Positions 1-12,429 of a stretch of 64,000 bases of DNA are shown piece after piece; positions within the stretch are counted from its first letter, which is position 1; each line of letters opens with the position of its first letter. The translations under genes and the position numbers were made by a program. Under the pieces are notes generated by a model that was not told where the DNA came from, did no database searches, and worked only from the letters and a program-made list of their open reading frames with translations. Source of the stretch: Arachis hypogaea. Taxonomy: Eukaryota > Streptophyta > Magnoliopsida > Fabales > Fabaceae. Location of the stretch: the NCBI RefSeq assembly GCF_003086295.3, contig NC_092045.1, positions 88,116,693-88,180,692 of the forward strand, given 5' to 3'.

Positions 1-1083
1 TGTTTCAAAAAAAAACTTGGGACGTTACACATAGAGCCCTTCATACCCCCAAAATCCTTTTTGTATACCTCCATCCTTTTATACCAAGCAATAAAATTAA
101 CATTTTTGAACACATTCTGACTTATTTCAGAAAGGACGAGTGTGGTTGACAAAAGAAGCAATGTATAGATCATTTTTAATCAAAAGTTCTTATCCTTCAT
201 TGCAAGGGAAGTAATGGAAGGCACTTTGAGCCTGCTTCGAATAGTTCAAAGGGGTTAGAAAACAATGCATCTTATTCTCATCGGAGAAGGGGAACAAGAT
301 TTTCTCGTCATTGATAGTGCCAACTGGTTAGCATAGAAGAGTAAGTAATTATACTTGTCTATAAAAAATAGAAAATAAAAATAGGATTTTTGCGTTTGTT
401 TTTCTGCACCCTTAGAAGTTCAAATGTTTTATCAATTGATGAGGGAAGTAAAACATTTGAAGCTAATTTCCACCGTTTTGTTTATTATGTCCATGGGTCA
501 TTGTTGTAGAAGTAAAAGAATAAAAGAAAGGAAAAGCATGGACAAACTTAGTAATGAATGGCAAAGAACATACCAGAAGAATGCGAAAAGTTACGGAAGA
601 AATCAAGAAACAACAATGGCAGCGATAGATGTCAAAGATAGCCATGGTAAAAATGTAAACATAGAAAGTAAGATGTTTTTACTGGAAGAGATATAAAGTT
701 TGAAAATGAAGGGTTGGAATAAGAAGATGTTGGGGTTGTATAACTTGGAAGTTGAAAGGTGAGAGATAGAGAGAGCGCAAAAAGATTAATTTGATGTTGA
801 CGAACATGTGTGCATTTAATGGGATAATGATGATAATGGCATGAATTTATTCAACATTAAGACAATCATGTCAAAGGATGATCATATTTCTCAAGGAAGA
901 TCTCGAAAGTATTGATGATCCCAGGAGACAATTTGTTAGTCGACAAAACTAATATCGATAACAAGGAGATCAATCAAAGGAATTCAATGGAGGTAGCGTC
1001 AACAAGGAAAAGGTTGGTCAAGTAGTTCATAAACGAAGTTGTATAGAGCGGTTACTAAGTTTGTGATTGGCAAGAACAGTTAC
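1..1083. other. No supported gene
   Basis: AT-rich DNA in which no gene family is recognisable. An open frame at 424-696 (+) encodes a Lys/Glu-rich peptide with no known motif and is not called. The last 200 bases may be internal sequence of an old gypsy-type element, because an LTR-like segment follows directly. Confidence 0.4.
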
Positions 1084-1674
1084 TGTTAGAGTGTTCCAAG
1101 GTTGACACATGGCAGAATAAGATTTGTTGAAGATATCTATAAACATGACAGTAAGCGAAAAACAAAGGGTCAGAATTTCTCACTAGAAAACACTTCACTT
1201 ACTCACATCCCAGCGAAGTCTTGAGTCTTGTCAAAATAAATTTTCTGAGTAGAGCTCCTTCCATCTTTTCTTTCATTGTATTTTCAATCCTTGTACTTTA
1301 CCACATGCAAAGTTTATGCTTCTTCCAAAGTTGTTTCTTTTTGTTTATTTAAATCTTTATAACTTGTAATTTTTACTTCAAATTCTGTGGAGTTTCCTTT
1401 AATCTATAACCACTTTAGAATTCTGTAAAGTGTGTTTAACTTTTGTAATCAAACTTGTGTCATGTTTATGATTTTACAAATTTCTTAATTAACAAAGTAA
1501 AGCTTTTGATGCACGTAAAATTAGTACTCGCAAGAGGAGTTTGGTTTTTCTTCCAAAATTTAGATCTTGAAATACTTTGGATATTTACAATTGTCAAATC
1601 TATCCCATAGATTTTGGTTGCTAAATATCTGCATAACATGCACACTTAGAGCTCATGTTAGCTAGATCCTAACA
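1084..1674 (+). mobile_element. LTR-like fragment, Tat/gypsy type (solo or 3' LTR)
   Basis: The segment starts TGTTAG and ends CTAACA, the short inverted TG...CA ends expected of an LTR. A TATA-like CTATAAAC lies at 1137-1144. Around 1509-1550 it shares GATGCAC, AAAATTAGTACTCGCA and GAGGAGT with 46588-46630, just upstream of gypsy element C, so both probably come from related LTR families. The flanking five bases (GTTAC and GTAAT) do not match, so a clean solo-LTR insertion is not shown; it could equally be the 3' LTR of a truncated element. Confidence 0.4.
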
Positions 1675-2741
1675 GTAATAAGCTTTGTAATATCACACAC
1701 CATAAGGGAGGCATCAAATAGCGACGGTGTTTCTAGGGATTTATGACGGTCTTTATTCTGCCAAACAAGATATGGACAAAAATATTACATATTGTAACAA
1801 AAAAGTAATAATTAACAAATTAAAAAAAATTAGAACAAGAAAAAGTCATGTTATTAGTCCTTGATAAACTCATATCAAAGTAGTAGTTTAAATGGGAACA
1901 AGCACCAAATATTAATTCCTAAGCACCCAATTATCCAAATCATTCAACCAACAAACATTTGTAAGGTCTTCCTGTAGAACCTTAGAAATAATTTCTAGAA
2001 ATAGTTCATGTGAGATAAAGAGTGGTACCTCCAAGATGTGTATATGGATGATAGGGTTTTTCTCTGAGTCCATTGCCAACATTTTATAGCAGTTATAATA
2101 AATAACTCAACACTTTATATTTACCACAAATCGCTTCTAATGAAAAGGACAAGTGAAAAACATCATTGAGAAAAAAACTTTTAAGGAGATAAAAGACAAC
2201 TATAATATATTAGTGAGAGAAATTAGAGAAAACTAGTCACTTGCCAAAATAAATAAATAAATGGAGACAAAGACTAGCATGAGGGAACTTTACCTAACAC
2301 ATAATGTATGTTATTACCATCAAATTTATTTAAAACAACACAATAATTAAGTGAAAAAAGTGATAAACCTATATCTGCTACAAAATATTTCATATTATAT
2401 GAAAGGCTGAAAAGATTGAGTTAAGACAATGAGACCTTAGAGGTAAGAGTAGAAAGACAAGAATAAATAGGTGAATATGGGATGTGATGGGAATGTTATG
2501 AGCTTCATTTGTTTTGCACAAGAAAAAAACTATTTGGATGCTTAGATTTATGAAGCTTTCCCCTTTTGGAATAAATGCTAAGACTTCCATCACATGATAA
2601 TTGTGTAGCAACAAAAAAAGTATTTAAATTTTTTGTATCTAAAATTCAAGACTTCAATGGCTCATTTACTATAAATAGTGTAAATAACAATTGATAAGAA
2701 ATTGTCAATTAACCATTGAATTGAATTTACTAAGCAAATAG
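1675..2741. other. No gene seen; left flank of CACTA element
   Basis: AT-rich intergenic DNA with no open frame of note and no recognisable repeat. The last three bases, TAG, are the left copy of the CACTA target-site duplication. Confidence 0.5.
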
Positions 2742-3125
2742 CACTACAAGAAATTACCAAAATAATGACCGATTTAGAGACTGATATTTCTTCAGTTGCT
2801 ATCAGCTTAGCGACCGATTCTGGTGGTCGCTAAATTCAAAATAGTGATTGATGTTGGTCGCTAATATTTAGCGACCGGTTTTCACCAACGCCACCTGACC
2901 CATACAAAATAATTTTGGTCTCTAAACCGGTCGCTAATAAGATCAGTCGCTAAATAGCAACCAATATTTCGGTCGCTAAATCGGTCGCTGAGGTATTAGG
3001 TCGCTAAATGGAGTCCAATATTTTGGTTGCTAAATCGGTTGCTAATTTTTCGGTTGCTAAATTAGTCGCTAGTAGCTAATTTCAAAATTTCAAAATCAGT
3101 CGCTAAATTGGTCACTGCTGTTGCT
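2742..3125. repeat. Left TIR and subterminal repeats of CACTA element
   Basis: CACTACAAG begins at 2742. From about 2767 to 3120 the motif GCGACCGATT or its complement (GGTCGCTAAAT), with one- or two-base variants, recurs more than a dozen times in both orientations. This matches subterminal repeats of CACTA elements and is mirrored at 26010-26575. Confidence 0.8.
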
Positions 3126-5326
3126 TCCTAATTACAAATTTTAACTAAATTTTGCATATATCACTATTAAAATTTAATTTTTAAATATAATTCTAATTCA
3201 ACAAAATATATAAATAATCAAAGATAGATAACTATTTATTAGGATTAAATGCCAATAATTATTGAAAATCAAAATGAAGGCAAAAGTGAAATCATATAGA
3301 AATGAAATGGAAAATAGATTCTAATACAAATAAATTTATATTTATGTATACTACATATATGTATTGAAAAAAATGAAGGCAGAAACAAATCCACACAAAT
3401 ACAACAAATTTATATTTATGTATACTATATATATCTGATGTTGCCTATCTTTGATAACTGATGATGACCTCTTCAGCTTCCTCCTCTTTTCTTTTTCTTT
3501 CTCATCACCACAAAGTAACAACTTCAATGTTAGGTCTATTTTGCTACTGTACACTTCTTCTGTTCCTCACCATAAACCCTCTAAAATAATAAGAGCAAAC
3601 AATGAATAAAAGCAAATCACTAAGAAGGAACAATTTGTGGGTCAAATAACATTGCAGAAGTGAAAAATACTTTACCCCATTATTTGAAAAGTTTAGAAAG
3701 CACAAAACGCACAAAGCACCAAAGAGGCCAGTTTTCAAATTATATATTACTAGCCAGAGTAGCAGACACAAGAATTTCTGGCCATTCTTGATGTCTGTGA
3801 AAAAGAATTCGAATACCCTGCTTTGGTTAGTGCTTAGTGCTGGAACTCATGTCCTAAGAGAAATAATAAAAGAGGAAGAAGAAAAATAAAGTGGGATTCT
3901 ATGTATTTCTTACTCTTCGACCTTTATGTGCAAAATTCATCCATCTCATTATTTCTTTGAAAAGTTCCATAATTACGTGGAAACAAACAACCATATATTT
4001 CTTCTCCTTTTTTTTCTTTTAATCTAAAAACAAATAATGCACAATATCCTTCCTTTATCCGTTGAAATCCACAATATAATCATTTTTATTATTTTTCCCT
4101 GTCCGCACCTTAGTAAAAAAAACCTCAGTTAGTTGCAACAGACCCCTCTTACTACAACAACTACAACTCTCACTCTCACTCACTATACATTATGTTCATT
4201 CATTCCTAAAGAGAGCTACCTCATCACAAACATCTTTTTGCTAAAAAGAAAAGGGATGCTCTTTATCTCCTCTTCCTAATGAAATAAACCAATAAATTAT
4301 GCCATTGCAACCCTATTGTGATCTCTCTCATAATTCAATTTCATTTCAACGCTCATGCTACTTCCTTCTTTGTGGATATTAATACAAGTACTAGCCTCAA
4401 GTTTTAGAATGAATACAACCAATATCGTATTTCTGTAACAAATTTGTATACAGGGCTTATGAATATTTAAGTAATTCACCTCAGAGTTAAGTTAGTTTTG
4501 TATGAGAAGAACAGACCATGGGTTTTCTCAACGACATTTAGCAGCCCTAGAAATTCCATTTTGTCTTCTATTGACAAATAAGGTATAAAAACTATGAGTT
4601 GCAAATTGGTTGGACATAGAACTAAATAAGAAACAAGTGGAGTTGTAGCAAGCAAACCTATTCAGCAGGAGCACTTTTAAGAGAATGATCACAGGGAAAA
4701 AACTTCAAGGAAGATATTTTAAAAATTGGATGCCCCAAGTAAGATCCAACACATTCTCGATCAGTTATAACCAGCAAATATGATCCTAAAGGCCCAGTAA
4801 AATTTAGCAACATCAAAATGATTAGTTAATATATTGAAGTCTACAGTAAAAAAGCAATGCATTGAGTCTTGAAGAAAAAATTTGAAATGCAAACTACAGC
4901 TAGAAAATTAACATGCTATGATCAAAATCACAATTACATAGACAAAATAGGAATTTATCCAGGAAAAAAAAGAAAGAAAAAGAAACAGACTCTGAAAAAC
5001 AGGGACGGGTGGAGTAGGCACCTATTAGCTACTGCATAAGGTGTAAAGATATAAGCAATATTGGTATTTATTTCCTTCCCTCAAATCTTATAACTTAACA
5101 TTATAGCGCAATCATGTCAAACAAAGATAAATCCTACAATAAATCAAGATGCTCAACAAATAAAACGCATCTTAGGTTACTTATAAACTTTGTCCGTGAC
5201 CTAAGATTGGAACTTGCTATGTTTGTTACTTAGTATCAAGGCATAATATATATATACATAATGTAGGAATTTGCTTATAAATCAATAATAATACATTACA
5301 TTACATTACCCTGTGCTTGCTTTCTG
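3126..5326. other. CACTA interior upstream of captured gene; no other gene seen
   Basis: AT-rich, no recognisable protein family. Short open frames at 3351-3554, 3544-3771 and 4297-4479 (all minus) have no motif support. The last few hundred bases may be promoter sequence carried with the SOSEKI-like gene: an alternating TA tract at about 5248-5259 lies 70 bp before the proposed start codon and could act as a TATA element. That role is a guess. Confidence 0.4.
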
Positions 5327-5920
5327 ATGCTAGAAAGAATGGAAATGGTGGTTGAAGGCGAAGCAAGGATGAGAGCCGTTGTAGTAGTATACTATCTCTC
5401 CCGAAGTGGCCAGCTGGAGCATCCACATCTCATGGAGATTCCATTCTCTTCTTCCCACTCTTGTCTCTCAAAGGTACTAACTAATAAAAAATTAAACAAA
5501 ATCACTTAGCTAACGATGATAAATTAAAACGCATGCATTTCATAATTATTAGTTGTGACGTGATCATCAGAAGTGCTAAACAGATTGACTTATCTCGGTG
5601 GAGAAGGAATGCGCAACATGTATTATTGGTCTTCAAAAAGGTACTATTTAATTTCTTCCTAGAAAGCTACCAAAATTGCATCCAAAGTAATTATAGTTAA
5701 CATATGCAGGAGTTACAAAAACGGATTTGTGTGGCAAGATTTGACAGAGAACGATTTCATTTACCCGACTAACGGCCACGATGAGTATGTTCTCAAAGGA
5801 ACGCTACTCATTCAACCTTCTCACACTCTCACCTCCTTTGACGACACGTTAAGCTCCGATGCTGATCATGCAGACTCGTCGCCGTCATCCACCACCGTCG
5901 TCAAGGTTTATAAGGCAAAC
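5327..5920 (+). pseudogene. SOSEKI (DUF966)-like gene, 5' part (three exon pieces)
   Basis: SOSEKI proteins are plant polarity proteins with an N-terminal DIX-like domain that polymerises at cell edges. Exon 1 (5327-5473) encodes the DIX-like start VVYYLSRSGQLEHPHLMEI. Exon 2 (5571-5640) encodes LNRL...GEGMRNMYYWSSK. Exon 3 (from 5710) encodes SYKNGFVWQDL, ENDFIYP and YVLKG, all family hallmarks. Introns are GT-AG (5474-5570 and 5641-5709). Exon 1 ends in phase 0 but exon 2 needs one carried-over base, so one base appears to be missing in exon 1 after residue FSSSH (about 5456-5465). Exon 3 is cut at 5920 by retrotransposon A, whose first bases TGA give an immediate stop. The gene lies inside a CACTA element, so it is probably a captured copy. 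The family call is firm; activity is unlikely. Confidence 0.8.
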
Positions 5921-7562
5921 TGATGAGCGGATAATTTATACGCTTTTTGGCATTGTTTTTAGGTAGTTTTTAGTAGGATCTAGCTACTTTTAGGGATGTT
6001 TTCATTAATTTTTATGTAAAATTCACATTTCTGGACCTTACTATGAGTTTGTGTGTTTTTCTGTGATTTCAGGTATTTTCTAGCTAAAATTGAGGGACCT
6101 GAGCAAAACTCTGATAAGAAGACTGACAAAGGACTGCTGATGCTGTTGGATTCTGACCTCCCTGCACTCGAAATAGATTTTCTAGAGCTACAAAACTCCA
6201 AATGGTGCGCTCTCAACGGCGTTGGAAAGAGCTTTCCAGCAATATATAATAGTTTATACTTTATTCAAGATTTGACGACGTAAACTGGCGCTCAACGCCA
6301 GCTCCATGCTGTATTCTGGAGTCAAACGCCAGAAACACGTCACGAACCAGAGTTGAACGCCAAAAACACGTTACAACTTGGCGTTCAACTCCAAGATAAG
6401 CCTCAGCTCATGTAAAGATCAAGCTCAGCCCAAGCACACACCAAGTGGGCCCCAGAAGTGGATTTCTGCATCAATTACTTACTTCTGTAAACCCTAGTAG
6501 CTAGTCTAGTATAAATAAGATTTTTACTATTGTATTTGATATCTTTGGTCTCAGTTTTATTTTATTATTCATCTTAGGAGACTATTAATCACGTTTTGGG
6601 GGCTGGTCATTCGGCCATGCCTGAACCTTCATCACTTATGTATTTTCAACGGTGGAGTTTCTACACACCATAGATTAAGTGTGTGGAGCTCTGTTGTACC
6701 TCAAGTTTCAATGCAATTACTACTATTTTCTATTCAATTCCGCTTGTTCTTATTCTAAGATATTCGTTGCACTTCAACATGATGAATGTGATGATCCGTG
6801 ACACTCATCATCATTCTCACCTATGAACGCGTGACTGACAACCACTTTCGTTCTACCTTAGATCATGCGCATATCTCTTGGATTCCTTGATCAAAATCTT
6901 CGTGGTATAAGCTAGAATTGATGGTGGCATTCATGGGAATCCGGAAAGTCTAACCTTGTCTGTAGTATTCCGAGTAGGATTCCGGGATTGAATGACTGTG
7001 ACGAGCTTCAAACTCGTGATTGTTGGGCGTGATGACAAACGCAAAAGAATCAAGGGATTCTATTCCAACATGATCGAGAACCGACAGATGATTAGCCTTG
7101 CTGTGACAGAGCATTTGGACCATTTTCACTGAGAGGATGGGATGTAGCCATTGACAACAGTGATGCCCTACATACAGCTTGCCATGGAAAGGAATAAGAA
7201 GGATTGAAGGAAGGCAGTAGGAAAGCAGAGATCCAACAGGGACAAGCATCTCCATACACTTATCTGAAATTTCCACCATTGAATTACATGAGTAACTCTA
7301 TCTTTATTTTCTGTTTTATTTATTTACTATTCGAAAACTCCATAACATTTGTTATCCGCCTAACTGAGATTTACAAGATGACCATAGCTTGCTTCATACC
7401 AATAATCTCCGTGGGATCGACCCTTACTCACGTAAGGTATTACTTGGACGACCCAGTGCACTTACTGGTTAGTTGTGCGGAATTGTGACTAAGTGTGATT
7501 CACGTTTGAGAGCACTACCAAGTTATTGGAGCCATTCTTGATGATCACAATTTCGTGCACCA
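5921..7562 (+). repeat. 5' LTR of element A (1,642 bp)
   Basis: The LTR is TG...CA bounded. It contains a segment (6027-6635) absent from the 3' LTR; that segment carries CTGGCGCTCAACGCCAG at 6285-6301 and further half-copies of the same palindrome to about 6393. The rest aligns with the 3' LTR at roughly 97% by eye. An antisense open frame of 109 codons (6950-7279) occurs in both LTRs but shows no protein motif. Confidence 0.9.
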
Positions 7563-7949
7563 AGTTTTTGGCGTCGTTGCCGGGGATTGTTCAAGTATGG
7601 ACAACTGACAGTTCATCTTGTTGCTCAGATTAGGTAATTTTCTTTTTATGTTCTTTTCAAAAAAAGGTTTTCAAAAATATTTTTCAAAATTCTTCACCTG
7701 TTTTCAAAAATTTTCAGAGTTTTCAAGAATGAATTCTAGAGTTTCATATAACATGTTTTAGCTTAGCTGACTATTAAGCCATGTCTAATCCCTGGGATTC
7801 TGATTGAGGACTTTGAATTCATTACTTTCTTTTTCCTATATGTTTTTCGAAAAAAATAAAAGAAAATACAAAAAAATCATAAAATCATAAAAACCAAAAA
7901 TATTTTGTGTTTCTTGTTTGAGTCTTGAGTCAATTTTTAAGTTTGGTGT
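7563..7949 (+). other. Primer binding site and leader of element A
   Basis: TGGCGTCGTTGCCGGGGA at 7569-7586 is complementary, with one mismatch, to the 3' end of plant tRNA-Asp and serves as the minus-strand primer site. The AT-rich leader after it ends in AAGTTTGGTGT, where element B inserted. No coding sequence. Confidence 0.75.
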
Positions 7950-8488
7950 TGTTCATACCCTGGGTCGAGCTATCCGACCTGGGATTATTCGAGATAAAGC
8001 GACCAACCTCTTCAGGTCAGGCTATCCGACCTCTTCTCAAAGAGCTCGGCCAAATCGACAGGAGAGCCCAGTTAAGGGCCCAAATAGAGGAGTATGACCC
8101 GAATCCTAAGGCAACCCAAGCCTATAGGATAAAGGCGGTTCCGTCAAAGATACGCTGACCTCAGCTCAAAGATAAAGATAAGATAAGATAACTAACTTAT
8201 CTTATCTAAAAAGGTCACATCTCACCACTATAAATACACTGGAGCACCCAGGTATAACTCATACTCTGATTCTACTCAATACCTGTTTAATACCCTTGCT
8301 AACTTAAGCATCAGAGTCCCTTGCAGGTACCCCCCACCCTTCGGTGATAAAGGATCAGCAGCACTCTCAGTTCCACAAGTCGAACACACCAGCTCCGGCC
8401 GCCATTCACCTGCCGGACACGTCAGCTCCGACCAACACAGAAGATCTCGTCCGAGATCGACCTATAGTTTCAGGTAACCCTCGGAACA
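7950..8488 (+). repeat. 5' LTR of element B, with promoter
   Basis: 539 bp, equal in length to its partner and differing at about 15 positions counted by eye. A perfect 11-bp inverted repeat (AGATAAGATAA at 8176-8186, TTATCTTATCT at 8197-8207) lies just upstream of a TATA box, CTATAAATA, at 8228-8236. Confidence 0.9.
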
Positions 8489-8489
8489 T

Positions 8490-8507
8490 TGGCGCCATTG
8501 CCGGGGA
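8490..8507 (+). promoter_or_regulatory. Primer binding site of element B (tRNA-Asp type)
   Basis: TGGCGCCATTGCCGGGGA starts one base after the 5' LTR. It differs at one position from the complement of the plant tRNA-Asp 3' end. Confidence 0.8.
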
Positions 8508-8529
8508 ACCTGGAAGTCATCCCATCACC

Positions 8530-9760
8530 ATGGCGAACGACCATGACAACGACCACGATTCAGGTCTGGAGGACCGGACACCGCACAAAAATGCGGGTGT
8601 CACGCTACAAAACACTCTGGAAACCAACAAAGACGAACACTCACCAAATTCAGGAGCAATAGAAGCGCTCCTGGATCGCCTAAAACAACTGGAAAAAGAA
8701 ACCCAACAACAACGGGAAATTGGAAGAGATCTCCAAAGAGAGGTGCGGCGATGTCGGGAGTTGGAAGAAAAACTACAGCAATTGGAAGCCGATCTCAAAT
8801 CAAAAGGCCCCGAGGCTAATCTCGAGGAAAATTCACGCAAAGAGCAAGACCCGTTCACTAGGGAAATCATGAAAACCAAAATTCCAAAAGACTTCAAACT
8901 CCCGGATATAACCCTTTATGATGGCACCACGGACCCCAACCACCACCTCAGCAACTTCAGAAGTAGAATGTACCTCACCGACGCCCCAGATGCTGTTCGC
9001 TGCAAGGCTTTTCCAACAACTCTCACAAAGACAGCGATCCGATGGTTCGATAACCTACCCCCGAAGTCCATCTCAAGCTTTAATGACTTAGCTAAAAAAT
9101 TCCTAGCCAGATTCTACATTCAGAAAGATAAAGCCAAGCACGCCGCCAGTTTATTAAGGATCAAACAAGGAGATCGGCAGAGCCTCCGCATCTACATGGA
9201 GAGATTCAACAAAACATGCATGGACATACAAAGTTTACCAACGGAGGCCGCCATCATGGGACTCATCAATGGCCTACGAGAGGGACCTTTCAGCCAATCT
9301 ATATCAAAAAAAATACCCGACCTCCTTAGACGAAGTGCAGGAACGGGCAGAAAAGTATATCAACATGGAGGAGAACGCTTGGTTAGGAGAAACCTCAAAA
9401 TCGGGGGCCTCCTACCGAGACAAAGACAAGGAATCCAAAAGAAAAGAAGATCGATAAGGGGAGAAAATCAAAAAATACCATAACTACACCCCTCTCAGGA
9501 CATCCCTGGTCGAGATATACAAAGAAGTCTGCCATACGGAAAAAATCCCCCCAGCTCGGCCACTCAAAGGCAAAAGGGGAGGAGGAAACCGAAAGGAATA
9601 TTGTGAATACCATCGAGTCCGAGGACACTCCACAAACAAATGATTCGACCTAAAAAACATCATAGAAAAATTGGTGAGAGAAGGAAAATTAGATCGATTC
9701 CTGGCCAGCCGAGATGATGATCAAAGAAAGAGACGACGGGATGAAGATACCGAACGAACA
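8530..9760 (+). pseudogene. gag of element B (capsid/nucleocapsid), broken
   Basis: Gag builds the virus-like particle that packages the element RNA. The chosen ATG at 8530 opens MANDHDND; the open frame runs further upstream into the LTR but has no earlier ATG after the primer site. A Glu/Lys/Gln-rich coiled coil spans about residues 50-110. The retrotransposon gag domain follows (LPDITLYDG, then AIRWFDNLPP, FLARFY and MERFN). The frame shifts within a run of eight A's at 9306-9313 and continues in another frame through DEVQERAEKYI. In-frame stops lie at 9455-9457 and at 9641-9643, the latter where the last Cys of the zinc knuckle CEYHRVRGHSTN is expected. Not functional as it stands. Confidence 0.85.
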
Positions 9761-10450
9761 AAACGATCACCTCGGACACCAGAAAGACATGTCCACATGA
9801 TACACGGCGGATTCACAGCAGGTGGAATCTCCAAATCCTCTCGCAAAAGATATCTCAAAGAAGTATATCATGTCGAAGGAGAGGAGAAAGCACTCAACAT
9901 TCTGGCAATTACATTCACTAAAGAAGACGCATCCGGCGTCATCACATGACACGATGATCCCATGGTTATCACCATCATATTGGCAAACGCCAACCTACAC
10001 CGCACCTTAATAGACCAAGGGATCTCTGTCGACATCTTATTCAAAACAGCCTTTGATAAGCTCGCCTTGGAAAAAAAAAAAAGAACTTAAAGCATATCCA
10101 AACAGCCTGTTTGGGCTAGGAGATACCCCGGTTCGACCACTCGGATACATACCACTACATACAACCTTTGGAAAAGGGGACCAATCCAGGACCTTCAAAA
10201 TAGACTACATCGTAGTCGATGCAAGTTCAGCTTACAACGCTCTCATAGGACGGACAACACTCAACCAACTCGGCGCAATAGTCTCGACCCCACACCTATG
10301 TATAAAGTTCCCAACCCCAAAAGGGATAGCCACGATAAAAGCAGACCAAGAGACGGCACGTCGCTGTTATAACGAAAGCCTAAACCTCAGAGGCAAAGGA
10401 GAAGAATTCCACACAATCGAGCTGGGCGAAGTTCATCGACGAGAAGAACT
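9761..10450 (+). pseudogene. Aspartic protease region of element B, broken
   Basis: Retropepsin-type protease that would cut the polyprotein. The active-site loop reads LIDQGISVDILF with the Asp codon at 10013-10015; relatives usually have Ser or Thr after the Gly. The downstream IDYIVVDA, YNALIGR and STPHLCIKFPT match the flap and C-terminal part of plant gypsy proteases. Breaks: a TGA at 9947-9949 just before the domain, and a frameshift in a 12-base A run at 10071-10082. Confidence 0.8.
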
Positions 10451-10499
10451 TCGTCCCCAGCCAGAAGGCGAGATAGAAAAGATTCAGATCGGGGACACC

Positions 10500-12330
10500 C
10501 CGGAAAAAACAACTAATATCGGCACAATCCTAAAAGGAGATTTAAAAAAATTACTAATACAATTCTTGCGAGACAACGTCGATCTCTTTGCGTGGAAAGC
10601 CGCAGACATGCCAGGTATCGATCCTAAGCTAATGTGTCACAAGTTGGCGGTCTACCCAGGATCTCGACCGGTGCAGCAGAGACGAAGAAAACTTGGGCCA
10701 GAGTAATCCAAAGCTGTGGACGAGCAAGTACAGGCACTACTGGAAGCCGGATTCATAAGAGAAGTCAAATACCCGCTATGGCTAGCCAACGTTGTCTTGG
10801 TGAAAAAATAAAATGGGAAGTGGCGAATGTGCACCAATTACACCGATCTCAACAAGGCTTGTCCAAAAGATCCATACCCACTCCCAAGTATTGACGCTGT
10901 AGTAGATGCTTCCTCCCGATACAAATATCTCTCGTTTATGGACGCATACTCGGGGTACAATCAAATCCCCATGTATCCTCCAGATCAAGAAAAGACCTCG
11001 TTCCTAACACCGAAAGCAAACTACTGCTACATTGTGATGCCTTTCGGTCTTAAGAATGCAGGAGCTACTTATCAAAGGCTAATGAATAAAGTCTTTTCAG
11101 ATCACATCGGAAAAATCATGGAAGTTTATGTGGCGACATGTTGATAAAGACACAAAGCGAAGATACATTATTATCCGACCTGACTCAAGTATTTTACACT
11201 ATAAGGAAGCACAACATGCGGCTCAATCCCGCAAAATGCACCTTCGCAGTAGAAGCAGGCAAATTCTTAAGCTTCATGCTCACACAAAGGGGAATTGAAG
11301 CAAACCCAGACAAATGCCAAGCCATACTCAACATGAAGAGCCCAACCTGTGTCAAAGAAGTACAACAACTCAATGGCAGGTTGGCCGCCCTATCCCGATT
11401 CTTAACAGGAGCTGCAATAAGATCTCTCCCCTTCTATGCTACTTTAAGAAAGGGAAAACAGTTCGAATGGACGATAGAATGTGAGCAAGCCTTCCAAGAC
11501 TTCAAGGAATTCTTAGGACGGCCACCTATCCTATCTCGACCACGAGAAGGAGAACCGCTCATATTATATCTCGCAGTAGGGAGCCGGACAATAGCCTCAG
11601 CACTAGTTAGAGAAAACGAACATGGGCAATAACCCGTCTACTTCATTAGCAAAGCGCTACAGGGATCCGAGCTGAACTACCAGAAAATAGAAAAATTTGC
11701 CTATACCCTCATTCTAACATCTCGACGACTCCGCCCGTACTTCCAGGCTCACACCATTAAGGTTCGAACTAACAGCCTATAAAAGGAATATTGTAGAAAA
11801 CAGATCTGGCAGGCAAAATTCTACAATGGGCAGTCGAGTTGTCAGAGTTCGACCTCCAATATGAAGCTCGGACGGCCATCAAATCACAGTATCTGGCCGA
11901 CTTTATCGCAGAATTCACAGATGCCCTAGAAACCCCCACAGAATGGAATCTTTACGTGGACGGTTCTTCAAATAAAACTGGAAGCGGTGCGGGCGTAATA
12001 ATAGAAAGTGACCAAGGAACCCAAGTTGAGCTCTCCCTCAAATTTGGGTTCCCGGCCTCAAACAATCAGGCAGAATATGAAGCATTATTAGCTGGTATAA
12101 AGCTGGCTAAAGAGGTCGGAGCTCAAAAACTCAACATTTACAGTGATTCATAAGTGGTCACATCACAAATAACAGGGAGCTACCAAGCCAAAGATCCTAC
12201 CATGAAAAAATATTTGGATAAAACCAAGGAACAGCTCGGACAACTCGGGGAGTATAAAATCTGCCACATACCCTGTGAACAAAATGCCCGAGCTGATGCA
12301 CTCTCAAAACTAGCCAGCACCAAACCAGGG
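10500..12330 (+). pseudogene. Reverse transcriptase, RNase H and extra RNase H-like domain of element B, broken
   Basis: Reverse transcriptase copies element RNA to DNA and RNase H removes the template. Recognisable parts in order: LFAWKAADMPGID, HKLAVYPG, a fingers region with NYTDLNKACPKDPYPLP, the palm with FMDAYSGYNQI and MPFGLKNAGATYQRLMN, a thumb, a connection/RNase H remnant (to about 11780), then a second RNase H-like domain starting LYVDGSSNKTGSGAG (11955) and ending near ALSKLAST. This dual arrangement is typical of Tat elements. Breaks: TAA at 10704, TAA at 10809, a one-base loss inside the catalytic YVDD motif at about 11131-11135, TAA at 11630 and 11780, a frameshift near 11790, TAA at 12151. 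Confidence 0.88.
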
Positions 12331-12429
12331 GGCAACAATAGGAGCTTCATACAGGAAACGTTACAAAACCCGTCAATCTCGGAAGAAGAAAAAGTCCTGA
12401 CTATAACAAGTCAGGACCAAGGATGGATG

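Noticed and set aside
424..696. 90-codon ORF near the left end
   Set aside because: No recognisable family, no promoter, and overlapping antisense frame of similar quality.
1079..1679. Clean solo LTR with target duplication
   Set aside because: Flanks GTTAC and GTAAT do not match; kept only as an LTR-like fragment.
6950..7279. Antisense 109-codon ORF present in both LTRs of A (also 24655-24984)
   Set aside because: Open in both copies only because the LTRs are recent duplicates; no motif, start context or promoter.
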